Shown one piece after another: positions 53,560 through 62,710 of a DNA stretch of 64,000 nucleotides. This stretch comes from Xanthomarina maritima (GTDB lineage: Bacteria > Bacteroidota > Bacteroidia > Flavobacteriales > Flavobacteriaceae). Made by a program: the position numbers and the translations under genes. Every line of letters begins with the position of its first letter. The first letter of the stretch is position 1. The notes below the pieces were generated by a model. The model saw nothing but the letters and a program-made list of their open reading frames with translations. It did not search any database and was not told the DNA's origin. The stretch lies in the NCBI RefSeq assembly GCF_008084905.1, contig NZ_VSFC01000012.1, forward strand, positions 185,912 to 249,911, given 5' to 3'.

Positions 53560-54435
53560 CTAATTTCCTAGTTCATTTCTCGATTTTTCTCTTGCTTCTT
53601 TTAAACTAAAATATTTATCATACCAAACATCTACAACGAAAATACCAGAATATTTATCATTTAATTTAGAGTAGATTCTAATTTCTGAAGGCTTCTTCAT
53701 CTTATCAAAATCAACTTGGTATCTATAAACTTTAAAACCAATTGAATCTGTTAAATACTGACTGAATTGTAACTTTTTAAAATTTCCGTGAGTTTGTTTT
53801 ATAGAATCACATTCTTTTAACATGTATTTTTTCCAATCTTTCCTTATAGTTCTATAAATTGCATTGGTTTCATTAAGTTCAAAAATTTCAGAATTCTCAC
53901 AAAGGTTATAAGACTTTAATGCAAATTCATTGTTTTGTTTTACAATAGAATCTTGCACTATAGAAATATCTACAACAAATGGTTTTGGATGTTCACCCCA
54001 AGTATAAAATGTATCAGACCAATAACTTTTTGTGTTTATACTAGTAAATCTGCCTTTTTTATCTATAAATATTCTTATTTCTGAAAGCCAATCAGCTTTA
54101 GATCTTTTTACTTTGTATCTAAAAACTTCTTTATCATTTCTAAAAATTACTTCATCTAAAATTATACTTGCTATGGAACCATATCGCTCTTCTTGCCATT
54201 TGCAATGGGAAGATATCTTGTTATCATCATAAAATTTTCTAAAATCATATGTTGTTTTTTTAGAAGTAAATGAAGGAGCTTCATCACAAGTTGTTAAAGC
54301 TTGATAAACAAATTCATAAACCTCCTGTTTTTTTTCTTCAGATATTGTTGAAAGATCGATTTTAGAATATTGAGAAAAACTGCTTTGCGTTAATAATATC
54401 AAGACAACCAGAATATTGAAACTTAAATTCTTCAT
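53560..54435 (-). CDS. Secreted protein of unknown function within the parE-parC unit
   Basis: The 291-residue protein has a Sec signal ([19 protein letters not shown], cleaved after FSQ). The mature part contains repeated beta-rich segments of alternating polarity ([21 protein letters not shown] and [19 protein letters not shown] show an internal duplication: both hold R-Y-x-V then SEIRI). Two Cys near 50 and 75 may pair. It overlaps the end of the upstream gene parE by 4 bp (ATGA type), so translation is coupled. Function unknown. Confidence 0.78.
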   Translation of the reverse strand: MKNLSFNILVVLILLTQSSFSQYSKIDLSTISEEKKQEVYEFVYQALTTCDEAPSFTSKKTTYDFRKFYDDNKISSHCKWQEERYGSIASIILDEVIFRNDKEVFRYKVKRSKADWLSEIRIFIDKKGRFTSINTKSYWSDTFYTWGEHPKPFVVDISIVQDSIVKQNNEFALKSYNLCENSEIFELNETNAIYRTIRKDWKKYMLKECDSIKQTHGNFKKLQFSQYLTDSIGFKVYRYQVDFDKMKKPSEIRIYSKLNDKYSGIFVVDVWYDKYFSLKEAREKSRNELGN

Positions 54436-56297
54436 GATACTTTTTCTTCTTCTAAAATATCTAATTCTACTTTTAAATTGTCGATAATAAAATCTTGTCT
54501 GGTTGGTGTGTTTTTTCCCATATAGAAAGAAAGCAACTCTTCAATAGACATGTCTTTATCCAGCATCACAGGGTCTAGACGCATATCTTCCCCAATAAAA
54601 TGCACAAATTCATCTGGTGAAATTTCACCAAGTCCTTTAAATCGAGTAATTTCTGGTTTAAGTTTTAATTTCTCTATAGCATCACGTCGTTCTTCATCTG
54701 AATAACAATATATTGTTTCTTTCTTATTTCTTACTCTAAATAAAGGGGTTTGCAAAATATACAAATGTCCTTCTTTAATTACTTCAGGAAAGAATTGCAA
54801 AAAGAAGGTGATTAACAATAAGCGAATATGCATTCCATCTACATCAGCATCTGTAGCAATTACCACATTGTTATATCTTAAATCCTCTAAAGATTCTTCT
54901 ATATTTAATGCAGCCTGTAACAGATTGAATTCTTCGTTTTCATAAACTATTTTCTTACTTAAACCATAGCAATTTAGAGGCTTTCCTTTTAAGCTAAAAA
55001 CAGCTTGTGTGTTCACATCTCTGGATTTTGTGATGCTACCAGAAGCTGAATCTCCCTCTGTAATAAACAAGGTAGTCTCTAAATTTCTTTCGTTTTTAGT
55101 ATCTCCAAAATGCACTCTACAATCACGTAGTTTTTTATTGTGAAGATTCGCTTTTTTTGCTCTGTCTTTTGCTAACTTTCTAATACCAGAAAGTTCTTTA
55201 CGCTCACGTTCTGCCTGAAGTATTTTACGTTGAATTTTCTCAGCAGTATCCGGGTTTTTATGTAAATAATTATCTAATTGTGTTTTCAGAAAATCGTTTA
55301 CAAAAGTTCTAACGGTTGGAAGTTTCCCTCCCATATCTGTAGAACCCAATTTTGTTTTTGTTTGACTTTCAAAAACTGGTTCCATAACTTTAATAGAAAC
55401 AGCCGAAACAATTGATTTTCTAACATCTGAAGCTTCATAGTTTTTGCCATAAAACTCTCTAATTGTTTTTACTAAAGCTTCTCTAAAAGCAGCTAAATGT
55501 GTCCCTCCTTGTGTGGTGTTTTGTCCATTTACAAAAGAATGATACTCTTCGCTATATTGAGTTTTACTATGTGTAATGGCGACTTCTATATCATCTCCTC
55601 GTAAATGAATAATAGGATATAACCTGTCTGTATCTTTTATGTTTTCTGCTAATAGGTCTTTTAAACCATTTTCACTAAAATATTTTTCTCCATTAAAAAT
55701 AATGGTTAAACCTGTGTTTAAATACACGTAGTTTTTAAGCATTTTTACAACATACTCATTTCTGTATTTGTAATTTTTAAAAATAACATCGTCTGGAACA
55801 AAAGATACTTTGGTTCCTTTTCTTCTAGATGTATCGTCTAAAAGCTCTTGATTGGTTAAGTTTCCTTGTTCAAATTCAGCTGATGCCGATTTATTATCAC
55901 GAGTAGATTCGACTCTAAAAAATGAAGATAAAGCGTTTACAGCTTTGGTACCAACACCATTTAGTCCAACCGATTTTTTAAAAGCTTTCGAGTCGTACTT
56001 TCCTCCTGTATTCATTTTGGAAACCACATCTACTACTTTCCCTAAAGGAATTCCACGACCATAATCACGAACAATAACTTTATTACCTTGAATGGACACA
56101 TCGATGGTTTTACCAGCTCCCATAACGTATTCGTCAATAGAGTTGTCTAAAACCTCTTTTAAAAGGATGTAAATACCATCGTCTGGAGAAGAACCATCGC
56201 CAAGTTTTCCAATATACATTCCAGGACGCATTCTTATGTGTTCTTTCCAGTCTAGGGAACGTATATTATCTTCTGTATAATTAGATTGTTCAGACAT
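54432..56297 (-). CDS. parE: DNA topoisomerase IV subunit B
   Basis: The 621-residue ATPase subunit has the GHKL ATP site ([13 protein letters not shown] near 43-55; [23 protein letters not shown]), the transducer domain, and the TOPRIM metal site EGDSASGS (about 415-422) with [13 protein letters not shown]. The short C terminus, without the long insert of GyrB, fits ParE. I take the ATG at 56297 (MSEQSNY) rather than the in-frame TTG at 56309. It heads the unit parE, secreted unknown, membrane unknown, parC. Confidence 0.94.
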   Translation of the reverse strand: MSEQSNYTEDNIRSLDWKEHIRMRPGMYIGKLGDGSSPDDGIYILLKEVLDNSIDEYVMGAGKTIDVSIQGNKVIVRDYGRGIPLGKVVDVVSKMNTGGKYDSKAFKKSVGLNGVGTKAVNALSSFFRVESTRDNKSASAEFEQGNLTNQELLDDTSRRKGTKVSFVPDDVIFKNYKYRNEYVVKMLKNYVYLNTGLTIIFNGEKYFSENGLKDLLAENIKDTDRLYPIIHLRGDDIEVAITHSKTQYSEEYHSFVNGQNTTQGGTHLAAFREALVKTIREFYGKNYEASDVRKSIVSAVSIKVMEPVFESQTKTKLGSTDMGGKLPTVRTFVNDFLKTQLDNYLHKNPDTAEKIQRKILQAERERKELSGIRKLAKDRAKKANLHNKKLRDCRVHFGDTKNERNLETTLFITEGDSASGSITKSRDVNTQAVFSLKGKPLNCYGLSKKIVYENEEFNLLQAALNIEESLEDLRYNNVVIATDADVDGMHIRLLLITFFLQFFPEVIKEGHLYILQTPLFRVRNKKETIYCYSDEERRDAIEKLKLKPEITRFKGLGEISPDEFVHFIGEDMRLDPVMLDKDMSIEELLSFYMGKNTPTRQDFIIDNLKVELDILEEEKVS

Positions 56298-56382
56298 AAA
56301 TTGGCGCAATTTTTTGGTACGATGCTAATATAAGGTTTCGTTCTAAAAAATGAAATACAGAATCCACAAAGTAATTAACAAT

Positions 56383-56415
56383 AAAAAGCCAATGTTGTTG
56401 AGAACATTGGCTTTT
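56383..56415 (-). terminator. Terminator of the barrel protein gene
   Basis: Thirteen-bp stem aaaagccaatgtt (56384-56396) / aacattggctttt (56403-56415). On the minus strand it is followed by T's; it lies 27 bp after the stop at 56442. Confidence 0.88.
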
Positions 56416-56441
56416 AAATTTATGAATTTATTTTTAAAGGA

Positions 56442-57011
56442 TTAAAACTTATATCCTATTCTTGCATGCAGATTTACAGCTACATCACTATTGCTATCAT
56501 TATAATATTCTTCTCTATAATGTATATATCCTAAACCAAATCCGGCTTCGTAATTAAAGTGGTTACCGATATTTCTTCTTATTCCCCAAGTTGGAACAAT
56601 CATAAAATCGGTTTCTAAATTAATATCCTTACTTGTTCCTATGAAAAACAAATCTGAATTATAACTGGTTTTTAAAGCTATAAAGTTTCCACTATTGCCA
56701 TCAATTCGTTTTCCTTTGTTTACACGTTTATTTAAGTTGTAATAAAAACGTGGCTCCAAAGTAATAACAGGAATAAAAAAAAGACCTTTTTCATTTGAGT
56801 AATTATTTTCCCATATTCCTAAATCTAAACCTATTTCAGTTCTTAAGGCGAACTTGTTGGACAATCTGAATTCTCCATGAGCCCAAATACCAGCAAAACC
56901 TGTCTGGATACCATAAACTGATTTTTCAACACTAGCAGTCTGTTCTTTATCTTGAGAAAAACCATTTATGCTTAAACCGAAAAGCATAGCAACCAATAAA
57001 ATATGTTTCAT
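56442..57011 (-). CDS. Outer-membrane beta-barrel protein
   Basis: The 189-residue protein has a Sec signal (MKHILLVAMLFGLSINGF, cleaved after SQ) and strand-like repeats: WAHGEFRLSNKFALRTEIGLD, PVITLEPRFYYNL, FNYEAGFGLGYIHYREE, ending LHARIGYKF with the C-terminal aromatic typical of barrels. Function unknown. It lies 24 bp downstream of ychF in the same direction and may be read from its promoter. Confidence 0.82.
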   Translation of the reverse strand: MKHILLVAMLFGLSINGFSQDKEQTASVEKSVYGIQTGFAGIWAHGEFRLSNKFALRTEIGLDLGIWENNYSNEKGLFFIPVITLEPRFYYNLNKRVNKGKRIDGNSGNFIALKTSYNSDLFFIGTSKDINLETDFMIVPTWGIRRNIGNHFNYEAGFGLGYIHYREEYYNDSNSDVAVNLHARIGYKF

Positions 57012-57035
57012 TTATTATAAATTTGGGTTATTTAT

Positions 57036-58130
57036 CTAAACATTAAATAAGAAGTGCATGACGTCTCCATCTTTTACAATGTAATTCTTGCCTTCTACTC
57101 TCATTTTTCCAGCTTCTTTAACTTTTGCTTCACTACCAAATTGAACATAGTCATTATAAGCAATAACTTCAGCTCTAATAAAGCCTTTTTCAAAATCTGT
57201 ATGAATTACTCCAGCTGCTTGAGGAGCAGTTGCTCCAATATCCACAGTCCAAGCACGAACTTCTTTTACTCCTGCTGTGAAATAGGTTTGTAGATTTAAT
57301 AACTTATAAGCAGAACGAATTAATTTTGAAGAACCTGGTTCATCTAAACCAATATCTGCTAAAAACAATTGGCGTTCTTCATAATCATCTAATTCATTAA
57401 TATCTGCTTCTGTTCCAACAGCTAATACTAATACTTCAGCGTTTTCGTCTTTTACAGCTTCTTTTACTTTTTCAACATAGGCATTTCCAGATACTGCAGA
57501 ACCTTCATCTACATTACAAACATACATAACAGGTTTGTCTGTTATAAACTGACTTGGTTTCACAAAATCTTCATTTTCTTCTTCCGAAAACTCTAAGGCT
57601 CTTACTGAAATTCCTGCTTCTAAACCTGCTTTAATTTTCAATAAAACGGCTTCTTCTTTTTGAGCTTCTTTATTTCCTGTTTTTGCAGCACGCTTAACTT
57701 TATCTAGTTTTTTATCGACTGTTTCCAAGTCTTTTAACTGCAATTCCATATCGATAGTTTCTTTATCACGAATTGGATTTATATTCCCATCGACATGTAC
57801 AATATTATCGTTATCAAAACAACGCAAAACATGAAGAATCGCATCTGTTTCACGAATATTCGCTAAGAATTGATTACCTAAACCTTCTCCCTTACTTGCT
57901 CCTTTAACCAAACCTGCAATATCCACTATTTCAACAGTTGCAGGCAATACACGTTCAGGATTTACTAAAGACTCTAACTTTTGAAGTCTTGGATCTGGTA
58001 CGTTTACAACACCTATATTAGGTTCTATAGTACAAAACGGAAAGTTGGCACTTTGCGCTTTAGCATTAGATAAACAATTAAAAAGGGTCGATTTCCCTAC
58101 GTTTGGTAATCCTACGATGCCTGCTTTCAT
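57036..58130 (-). CDS. ychF: Redox-regulated ATPase YchF (OBG family)
   Basis: The 364-residue P-loop NTPase has GLPNVGKST (7-15), the switch region [20 protein letters not shown] (about 70-89), an NVDE motif in place of the usual NKxD of G4 (consistent with ATP preference), a coiled-coil insert (about 130-170) and the C-terminal TGS domain ([15 protein letters not shown]-like; [18 protein letters not shown]). It binds ribosomes and is linked to oxidative stress responses. The leader contains a palindromic repeat and the promoter at 58189-58196. Confidence 0.95.
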   Translation of the reverse strand: MKAGIVGLPNVGKSTLFNCLSNAKAQSANFPFCTIEPNIGVVNVPDPRLQKLESLVNPERVLPATVEIVDIAGLVKGASKGEGLGNQFLANIRETDAILHVLRCFDNDNIVHVDGNINPIRDKETIDMELQLKDLETVDKKLDKVKRAAKTGNKEAQKEEAVLLKIKAGLEAGISVRALEFSEEENEDFVKPSQFITDKPVMYVCNVDEGSAVSGNAYVEKVKEAVKDENAEVLVLAVGTEADINELDDYEERQLFLADIGLDEPGSSKLIRSAYKLLNLQTYFTAGVKEVRAWTVDIGATAPQAAGVIHTDFEKGFIRAEVIAYNDYVQFGSEAKVKEAGKMRVEGKNYIVKDGDVMHFLFNV

Positions 58131-58144
58131 TGAAAATATATTTT

Positions 58145-58170
58145 GTCATTCCTACAAAGGCAGGAATCTC
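58145..58170. repeat. Intergenic palindromic repeat, copy 1
   Basis: GTCATTCCTACAAAGGCAGG and the following AATCTC form a hairpin ATTCCT (58148-58153) / AGGAAT (58162-58167). The same pattern, reversed and degenerate, is at 61475-61495. Both lie in leaders of genes. Such short ATTCC...GGAAT elements are scattered in many genomes; here it sits between the ychF promoter and start. Confidence 0.6.
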
Positions 58171-58178
58171 ATTCTTTT

Positions 58179-58192
58179 TTTGCAGCTGCAAA
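58179..58192. promoter_or_regulatory. TTTGCAGCTGCAAA palindrome at the ychF promoter
   Basis: A perfect 14-bp palindrome, identical to the one at 59155-59168, overlaps the minus-strand -7 element. It may be an operator or part of an extended promoter. Confidence 0.5.
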
Positions 58193-58196
58193 GGTA
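58189..58196 (-). promoter_or_regulatory. Promoter -7 element of ychF
   Basis: CAAAGGTA on the plus strand is TACCTTTG on the minus strand, a TAnnTTTG match about 60 bp upstream of the ychF ATG. Confidence 0.55.
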
Positions 58197-58297
58197 ACCA
58201 ATTACTTGAATAGTTTGAATAGTGAATTGAAAATTTGTTATATGTGTAAATTGAAATTTAAACGTTTAGTTTATCTAATTAAAAATATAGTTATTTA

Positions 58298-58623
58298 TCA
58301 GTATACTCCAGCTCCAGGATTGGTATATCTTACGTTCAATTTTTTGAATGTTTCATTTTCTATTATTAGATTTTTTTTGTCATCAATCTTACTAAAAACA
58401 GTATCACTTTCGATTATTATTTTTAAAACTCCATTATATTTAACTGCAGGATATTTTTCAGTATCATTTATATTTTCAGTATATTTTTCTCCAATTCTAG
58501 AAATCACGATAGTTTTCTTATTATTTTCTGTATTTACCCATTTTCCTTTAAATCTATTATTCAAATTAGTTTTACAAGAAAAACAAAAATAACAGCCATT
58601 ATTAAAAGTAGTTTATTTTTCAT
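58298..58623 (-). pseudogene. Small lipoprotein gene with a one-base frameshift in the signal peptide
   Basis: From ATG 58621-58623 the chain reads MKNKLLLIMAVIFVF and then slips into LVKLI and a TGA. Adding one base to the five-A run at 58579-58583 (plus strand) restores a perfect lipoprotein signal, FVFSC, continuing KTNLNNRFKGKWVNTE into the 88-residue open frame that ends at 58298. The restored product of 108 residues would be a surface or periplasmic lipoprotein with a lipocalin-like GKW start. Either a real frameshift or a homopolymer sequencing error. No named family. Confidence 0.65.
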
Positions 58624-58727
58624 TTTATTCAGTTTAATGTTTAATTAATAGTTACGTATTCTATTTCGATAAAATGTTACACAAATTATAACCAACTTTA
58701 TGAAATTGTATTTTTTAATTTATATAC

Positions 58728-58755
58728 AAAAAATCCCAAGCTATAGCTTAGGATT
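58728..58755 (-). terminator. Terminator of the ferredoxin gene
   Basis: Imperfect stem atcc-c-aagc (58733-58741) / gctt-a-ggat (58746-58754) with one mismatch. On the minus strand it is followed by a T-run (A's at 58728-58733). Confidence 0.7.
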
Positions 58756-58782
58756 TTATAATAATATAAGGTCTATTAGAGT

Positions 58783-59136
58783 CTAGTCTTCTGGATGCAT
58801 AAAGCGTTGTTTACCTAATAATACTTCTTCTGTTTCTACATGGTCGTCGTCTGGAACACAGCAGTCCACTGGGCAAACAGCAGCACATTGAGGTTCTTCA
58901 TGAAATCCTTTACATTCGGTACATTTATCTGGAACTATATAATAAATTTCGTCACTAATTGGCTCTTGAGCTTCATCTGCATCTACTTCCTTACCATTTG
59001 GTAATACAACACGTCCTGTTAAACCAGTTCCATCTTTATAACGCCAATCATCAGCACCTTCATAAATAGCAGTATTTGGACATTCAGGCTCACAAGCTCC
59101 ACAGTTTATACATTCGTCTGTTATAATTATTGCCAT
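58783..59136 (-). CDS. Ferredoxin with two 4Fe-4S cluster motifs
   Basis: The ATG at 59136 gives 117 residues starting [12 protein letters not shown]. Cluster motif one is C9-C12-C15-C19 ([12 protein letters not shown]); the second set is [18 protein letters not shown], a CxxC-x8-CxxxCP variant with extra Cys after it. It carries electrons in the cytosol. An acidic insert (about 28-75) between the two motifs and an acidic tail are typical of the Bacteroidota form. The longer frame from 59184 runs through the promoter and is rejected. Divergent from the LuxC-like gene. Confidence 0.9.
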   Translation of the reverse strand: MAIIITDECINCGACEPECPNTAIYEGADDWRYKDGTGLTGRVVLPNGKEVDADEAQEPISDEIYYIVPDKCTECKGFHEEPQCAAVCPVDCCVPDDDHVETEEVLLGKQRFMHPED

Positions 59137-59150
59137 AGCGATTTTTATCT

Positions 59151-59158
59151 TAAATTTG
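59151..59158 (+). promoter_or_regulatory. Promoter -7 element of the LuxC-like gene
   Basis: TAAATTTG matches TAnnTTTG, 46 bp upstream of the ATG at 59204. It overlaps the left arm of the palindrome at 59155-59168. Confidence 0.55.
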
Positions 59159-59168
59159 CAGCTGCAAA
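59155..59168. promoter_or_regulatory. TTTGCAGCTGCAAA palindrome between two divergent promoters
   Basis: Perfect 14-bp palindrome whose two TTTG ends are the 3' ends of the opposing -7 elements for luxC (plus) and the ferredoxin (minus). The same 14 bp occur at the ychF promoter (58179-58192). Confidence 0.55.
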
Positions 59169-59172
59169 AATA
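59165..59172 (-). promoter_or_regulatory. Promoter -7 element of the ferredoxin gene
   Basis: CAAAAATA on the plus strand is TATTTTTG on the minus strand, 29 bp upstream of the ATG at 59136. Confidence 0.55.
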
Positions 59173-59203
59173 AAGCCAAAACAATTCATAACCAAACCTA
59201 ATA

Positions 59204-60265
59204 ATGAATTTAGAAAAAAGAATCCAAGCCTTTGTAAAACTAGGTGATTTTTTAAGTCAGTTTTCTATAACAGGTATCATAAAAAGAGAAAACATAGAGC
59301 ATAATGACTTGTTTTTTGATGCCTTTAAACATCAAATAAAATTAGCTAAAGAACACAATGGCTGGTTTACTAATGAAAATATTTTATTTGCTTTTAACAA
59401 CTGGTCTAAAGCACTGAATAATAGCAATATTGAAGTATTTTTAAGCAACTATAACTTTAAGAGTATTGATTCCAAAAAAATAGCCATTATCATGGCAGGA
59501 AACATACCTTTAGTTGGATTTCATGATTTCTTTTGTGTATTACTTTCTGGACATGATGTGTTGGTAAAACAATCTAGTAACGATAAACATTTACTTCCTT
59601 TTCTAGCTAAATATCTAGAACATGTTGAACCTAGTTTTAATGGAAAAATAACTTTTACAGAAGACAAACTAGTAGATTTTGATGCAGTTATTGCTACTGG
59701 TAGCGACAATACTGCCAGATATTTTGAATACTATTTTAAAGGCAAACCTTCTATTATTAGAAAAAACAGAAACTCTATAGCTGTATTAACTGGTAAAGAA
59801 ACCGATCAGCAATTAACTCAGCTTTCCAACGATATTTTTAGATACTATGGCTTGGGTTGTAGAAACGTATCCAAATTGTTTGTGCCTAAAGATTATAATT
59901 TTGATAGCTTTTTTAATGCCATGTATGCTTGGAATCCCATAATAAACGGAGCCAAATATGCCAATAATTACGACTATAATAAGGCTGTGTATTTAATGAG
60001 CGAATTTGACATGCTGGAAAATGGGTTTTTAATGATTAAAGAAGATTCCAGCTACACCTCTCCTATTGCAACCGTGTTTTATGAACACTATGAAACTTTA
60101 GATACCTTAAAAAAGAAACTTAATACCGATGCCGAACAGATACAATGTGTGGTGGCAGATGGTTTGATAGAGAATGAAATTGCCTTTGGAGAAACACAAA
60201 ACCCAAATTTAAACGATTTTGCTGATGGTGTTGACACCTTGGCATTTTTGTTGAAAATAAGTTGA
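59204..60265 (+). CDS. Acyl-CoA reductase, LuxC family
   Basis: The 353-residue protein matches the LuxC family of NADPH-dependent acyl-CoA reductases: [18 protein letters not shown] (about 93-110), [16 protein letters not shown], the [18 protein letters not shown] nucleotide-binding segment and [14 protein letters not shown] (about 213-226), with the acyl-accepting Cys in GLGCRN. No other lux genes are nearby, so it likely makes aldehydes or is a housekeeping acyl reductase of Bacteroidota. It shares a divergent promoter with the ferredoxin gene. Confidence 0.88.
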   Translation: MNLEKRIQAFVKLGDFLSQFSITGIIKRENIEHNDLFFDAFKHQIKLAKEHNGWFTNENILFAFNNWSKALNNSNIEVFLSNYNFKSIDSKKIAIIMAGNIPLVGFHDFFCVLLSGHDVLVKQSSNDKHLLPFLAKYLEHVEPSFNGKITFTEDKLVDFDAVIATGSDNTARYFEYYFKGKPSIIRKNRNSIAVLTGKETDQQLTQLSNDIFRYYGLGCRNVSKLFVPKDYNFDSFFNAMYAWNPIINGAKYANNYDYNKAVYLMSEFDMLENGFLMIKEDSSYTSPIATVFYEHYETLDTLKKKLNTDAEQIQCVVADGLIENEIAFGETQNPNLNDFADGVDTLAFLLKIS

Positions 60266-60334
60266 TAAATAAAAACAGATTCAACCTATAATTTATAAGA
60301 AATTAGCACCTTTGCTAATGTTAAAAAATATATT

Positions 60335-61399
60335 ATGAAAAAACATAATTTTAGTGCAGGTCCATGTATTTTGCCACAAGAAGTTCTTTTAAAAGCATCT
60401 GAAGCTGTTATGGATTTTAATAACGATGGATTGTCGTTATTAGAAATATCCCATAGAAGTAAACCTTTTGTAGATGTTATGGAAAAAGCAAGAACTTTAG
60501 CCTTAGAGCTTTTAGGTCTTGAAGGAAAAGGATTTAAAGCATTGTTTTTACAAGGTGGTGCAAGTACCCAGTTTTTAATGGTAGCTCTTAATTTATTAGA
60601 AAAAAGAGCTGGCTATTTAAATACTGGTACCTGGAGTGATAAAGCCATTAAAGAAGCTAGAATCTTTGATGATGTATACGAAGTAGCTTCATCTAAAGCA
60701 GCTAATTATAACTACATTCCAAAAGGATACGATATTCCATCAGATTACGATTATTTTCATTGCACTTCTAACAATACCATTTTTGGAACACAAATGAAAT
60801 CGTTTCCAACTTGCGATATTCCTATGGTTTGCGATATGAGTAGCGATATTTTTTCTCGTGTATTAGACTTTTCGAAGTTCGATTTAATATATGCAGGAGC
60901 TCAAAAAAATATGGGTCCAGCAGGAACTACTTTAGTGGTTATTAAAGAAGATATTTTAGGAAAAGTATCTAGAAAAATACCTTCTATGATGGATTATAAA
61001 GTACATATAGAAAAAGGAAGTATGTTTAATACACCTCCTGTTTTTGCAGTGTATGTATCTATGTTAACCTTAGAGTGGTTAAAAAATCTTGGTGGAATTA
61101 AAGCCATTGAAGAGATAAACGAGATGAAAGCTAGGGTTATGTATTCTGAAATAGACTTAAACCCTTTATTTAAAGGTTTTTCTGTAAAAGAAGATCGTTC
61201 AAACATGAATGCTACGTTTACACTAGCAAATGATAATTTAAAAGAAACCTTTGAAACCATGCTTAAAGAGGCTGGAATTAATGGTTTAAACGGTCACAGA
61301 AGTGTTGGTGGTTATAGAGCTTCTATGTATAATGCCTTACCTTTAGACAGTGTAAAAGCATTAGTAGAAGTTATGAGTGAATTAGAAACAAAAGCTTAA
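60335..61399 (+). CDS. serC: Phosphoserine aminotransferase
   Basis: The 354-residue PLP enzyme converts 3-phosphohydroxypyruvate and glutamate to phosphoserine. Markers: NFSAGPCILP (5-14), EISHRSKPF (38-46), LQGGASTQF (72-80), PLP lysine K191 in YAGAQKNMGPAG, and HRSVGGYRASMYNA near the C terminus. A CACCTTTG at 60307-60314 is one base off the -7 consensus. It precedes serA by about 110 bp. Confidence 0.97.
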   Translation: MKKHNFSAGPCILPQEVLLKASEAVMDFNNDGLSLLEISHRSKPFVDVMEKARTLALELLGLEGKGFKALFLQGGASTQFLMVALNLLEKRAGYLNTGTWSDKAIKEARIFDDVYEVASSKAANYNYIPKGYDIPSDYDYFHCTSNNTIFGTQMKSFPTCDIPMVCDMSSDIFSRVLDFSKFDLIYAGAQKNMGPAGTTLVVIKEDILGKVSRKIPSMMDYKVHIEKGSMFNTPPVFAVYVSMLTLEWLKNLGGIKAIEEINEMKARVMYSEIDLNPLFKGFSVKEDRSNMNATFTLANDNLKETFETMLKEAGINGLNGHRSVGGYRASMYNALPLDSVKALVEVMSELETKA

Positions 61400-61474
61400 A
61401 AAGTGTTCAGTAAACATTAGCTGTATACAAATACTTACTAGAACAAAGAAAAGAAAACAATTTAATTTAAAATA

Positions 61475-61495
61475 GAGTCTCACCTTCGTGGGAAT
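61475..61495. repeat. Intergenic palindromic repeat, copy 2
   Basis: GAGTCTCACCTTCGTGGGAA forms a short hairpin CAC (61481-61483) / GTG (61488-61490), extended by TC/GA. Its reverse complement, ATTCCCACGAAGGTGAGACTC, aligns with copy 1 at 58148. It lies in the serA leader. Confidence 0.55.
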
Positions 61496-61510
61496 AAAAC
61501 TTATTTTTCA

Positions 61511-62473
61511 ATGAAAGTATTAGCAAACGATGGTATTTCGAAAAGTGGAATTGAAGCCTTAGAACAAGGTGGATTTGAAGTTTTAACAACTACCGTAGCA
61601 CAAGAACAATTAGTAAAATACATAAATAAGCACCAAATAGACGTGTTATTGGTTAGAAGTGCCTCAGAAGTACGTAAAGATATTATTGATGGCTGTACCT
61701 CTTTAAAGATTATTGGTCGTGGTGGAGTTGGTATGGATAATATTGATGTGGAATATGCCAGAAGTAAAGGTATTCATGTTATTAATACACCTGCTGCTTC
61801 TTCTCAATCTGTTGCAGAGCTTGTATTTGCTCACTTATTTGGATGTGTACGTTTTTTACATGATTCTAATAGAAACATGCCTTTAGATGGTGATTCTCAA
61901 TTTAAATCTTTAAAAAAGAATTATGCTAAAGGTGTTGAATTAAGAGGAAAAACACTTGGTATTATAGGCTTTGGACGCATTGGAAAGGAAGTTGCCAAAA
62001 TAGCCTTAGGTATTGGTATGAAAGTTATTGCTAGCGATAAGTTTGTAGGTAAGGCCAATATTAAAGTCGAGTTTTACAACGGACAGTTTATCAATGTTGA
62101 AATAGAAACAGAGCCAATGAAGGACATTCTTAAACATGCCGATTTTATTACTTTACACGTTCCTGCACAAGCAGATTATGTTATAGGTAAAAAGCAACTA
62201 GATATGATGAAAGATGGCGCAGGAATCATTAATGCAGCTCGTGGAGGTGTTATAGACGAAGTAGCACTTATAAAAGCTTTAGAAAGTGGTAAAATAGCCT
62301 TTGCAGGTTTAGATACCTTTGAAGAAGAACCAACACCAGCCGTTCAAGTATTAATGAATAGCAAAGTGTCTTTAACACCGCATATTGGTGCAGCTACAAA
62401 TGAGGCACAAGATAGAATTGGTACCGAGTTAGCTTCGCAAATAATTAGTTTGTTAAAAACAGAGAACGTATAA
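61511..62473 (+). CDS. serA: D-3-phosphoglycerate dehydrogenase-type 2-hydroxyacid dehydrogenase
   Basis: The 320-residue enzyme oxidises 3-phosphoglycerate, the first step of serine synthesis. Markers: IGRGGVGMDNID (68-79), NAD loop GFGRIG (153-158), the catalytic Arg in NAARGGVIDE, the Glu in TFEEEP and the His in LTPHIGAAT. It lacks the C-terminal ACT/ASB regulatory domains, so it is probably not inhibited by serine through that route. Its position directly after serC supports the assignment. Terminator at 62611-62641. Confidence 0.93.
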   Translation: MKVLANDGISKSGIEALEQGGFEVLTTTVAQEQLVKYINKHQIDVLLVRSASEVRKDIIDGCTSLKIIGRGGVGMDNIDVEYARSKGIHVINTPAASSQSVAELVFAHLFGCVRFLHDSNRNMPLDGDSQFKSLKKNYAKGVELRGKTLGIIGFGRIGKEVAKIALGIGMKVIASDKFVGKANIKVEFYNGQFINVEIETEPMKDILKHADFITLHVPAQADYVIGKKQLDMMKDGAGIINAARGGVIDEVALIKALESGKIAFAGLDTFEEEPTPAVQVLMNSKVSLTPHIGAATNEAQDRIGTELASQIISLLKTENV

Positions 62474-62474
62474 A

Positions 62475-62609
62475 CTGCAAACCATTGGCATTGGCTACAA
62501 TATAAACGATGCTATTGAATTGGTATTGAGTAACAATAAAAAGATTGGTTGTCTTTTAGGCTTAGATAGAAGCCTATTTGGAAAAAATAAATATTTCCAT
62601 AAAAAATAA
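62475..62609 (+). pseudogene. Possible 3' remnant of a lost gene
   Basis: The frame starting with CTG at 62475 reads about 44 codons with coding-like composition (LQTIGIGYNINDAIELVL, then NKKIGCLLGLDRSLFGK) up to TAA at 62607-62609. There is no ATG, GTG or TTG in frame before the internal TTG at 62517, and the reading continues into the end of serA in another frame. It could be the C-terminal end of a deleted gene or chance. No family recognised. Confidence 0.3.
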
Positions 62610-62610
62610 T

Positions 62611-62641
62611 AAAAAAGTCAAACTCTATGTTTGACTTTTTT
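62611..62641 (+). terminator. Rho-independent terminator after serA
   Basis: Stem agtcaaac (62616-62623) / gtttgact (62629-62636) with A-run before and T's after. Confidence 0.85.
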
Positions 62642-62710
62642 ATGTTAAAGAGGCTTAAATTAAGTAAAATAATGCATGATTTTTGTATCTTTAAAATAAA
62701 ACAAAAAGCC

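Noticed and set aside
58783-59184. Longer ferredoxin with 16 extra N-terminal residues
   Set aside because: The extra part is translated promoter and palindrome sequence; the ATG at 59136 fits the family.
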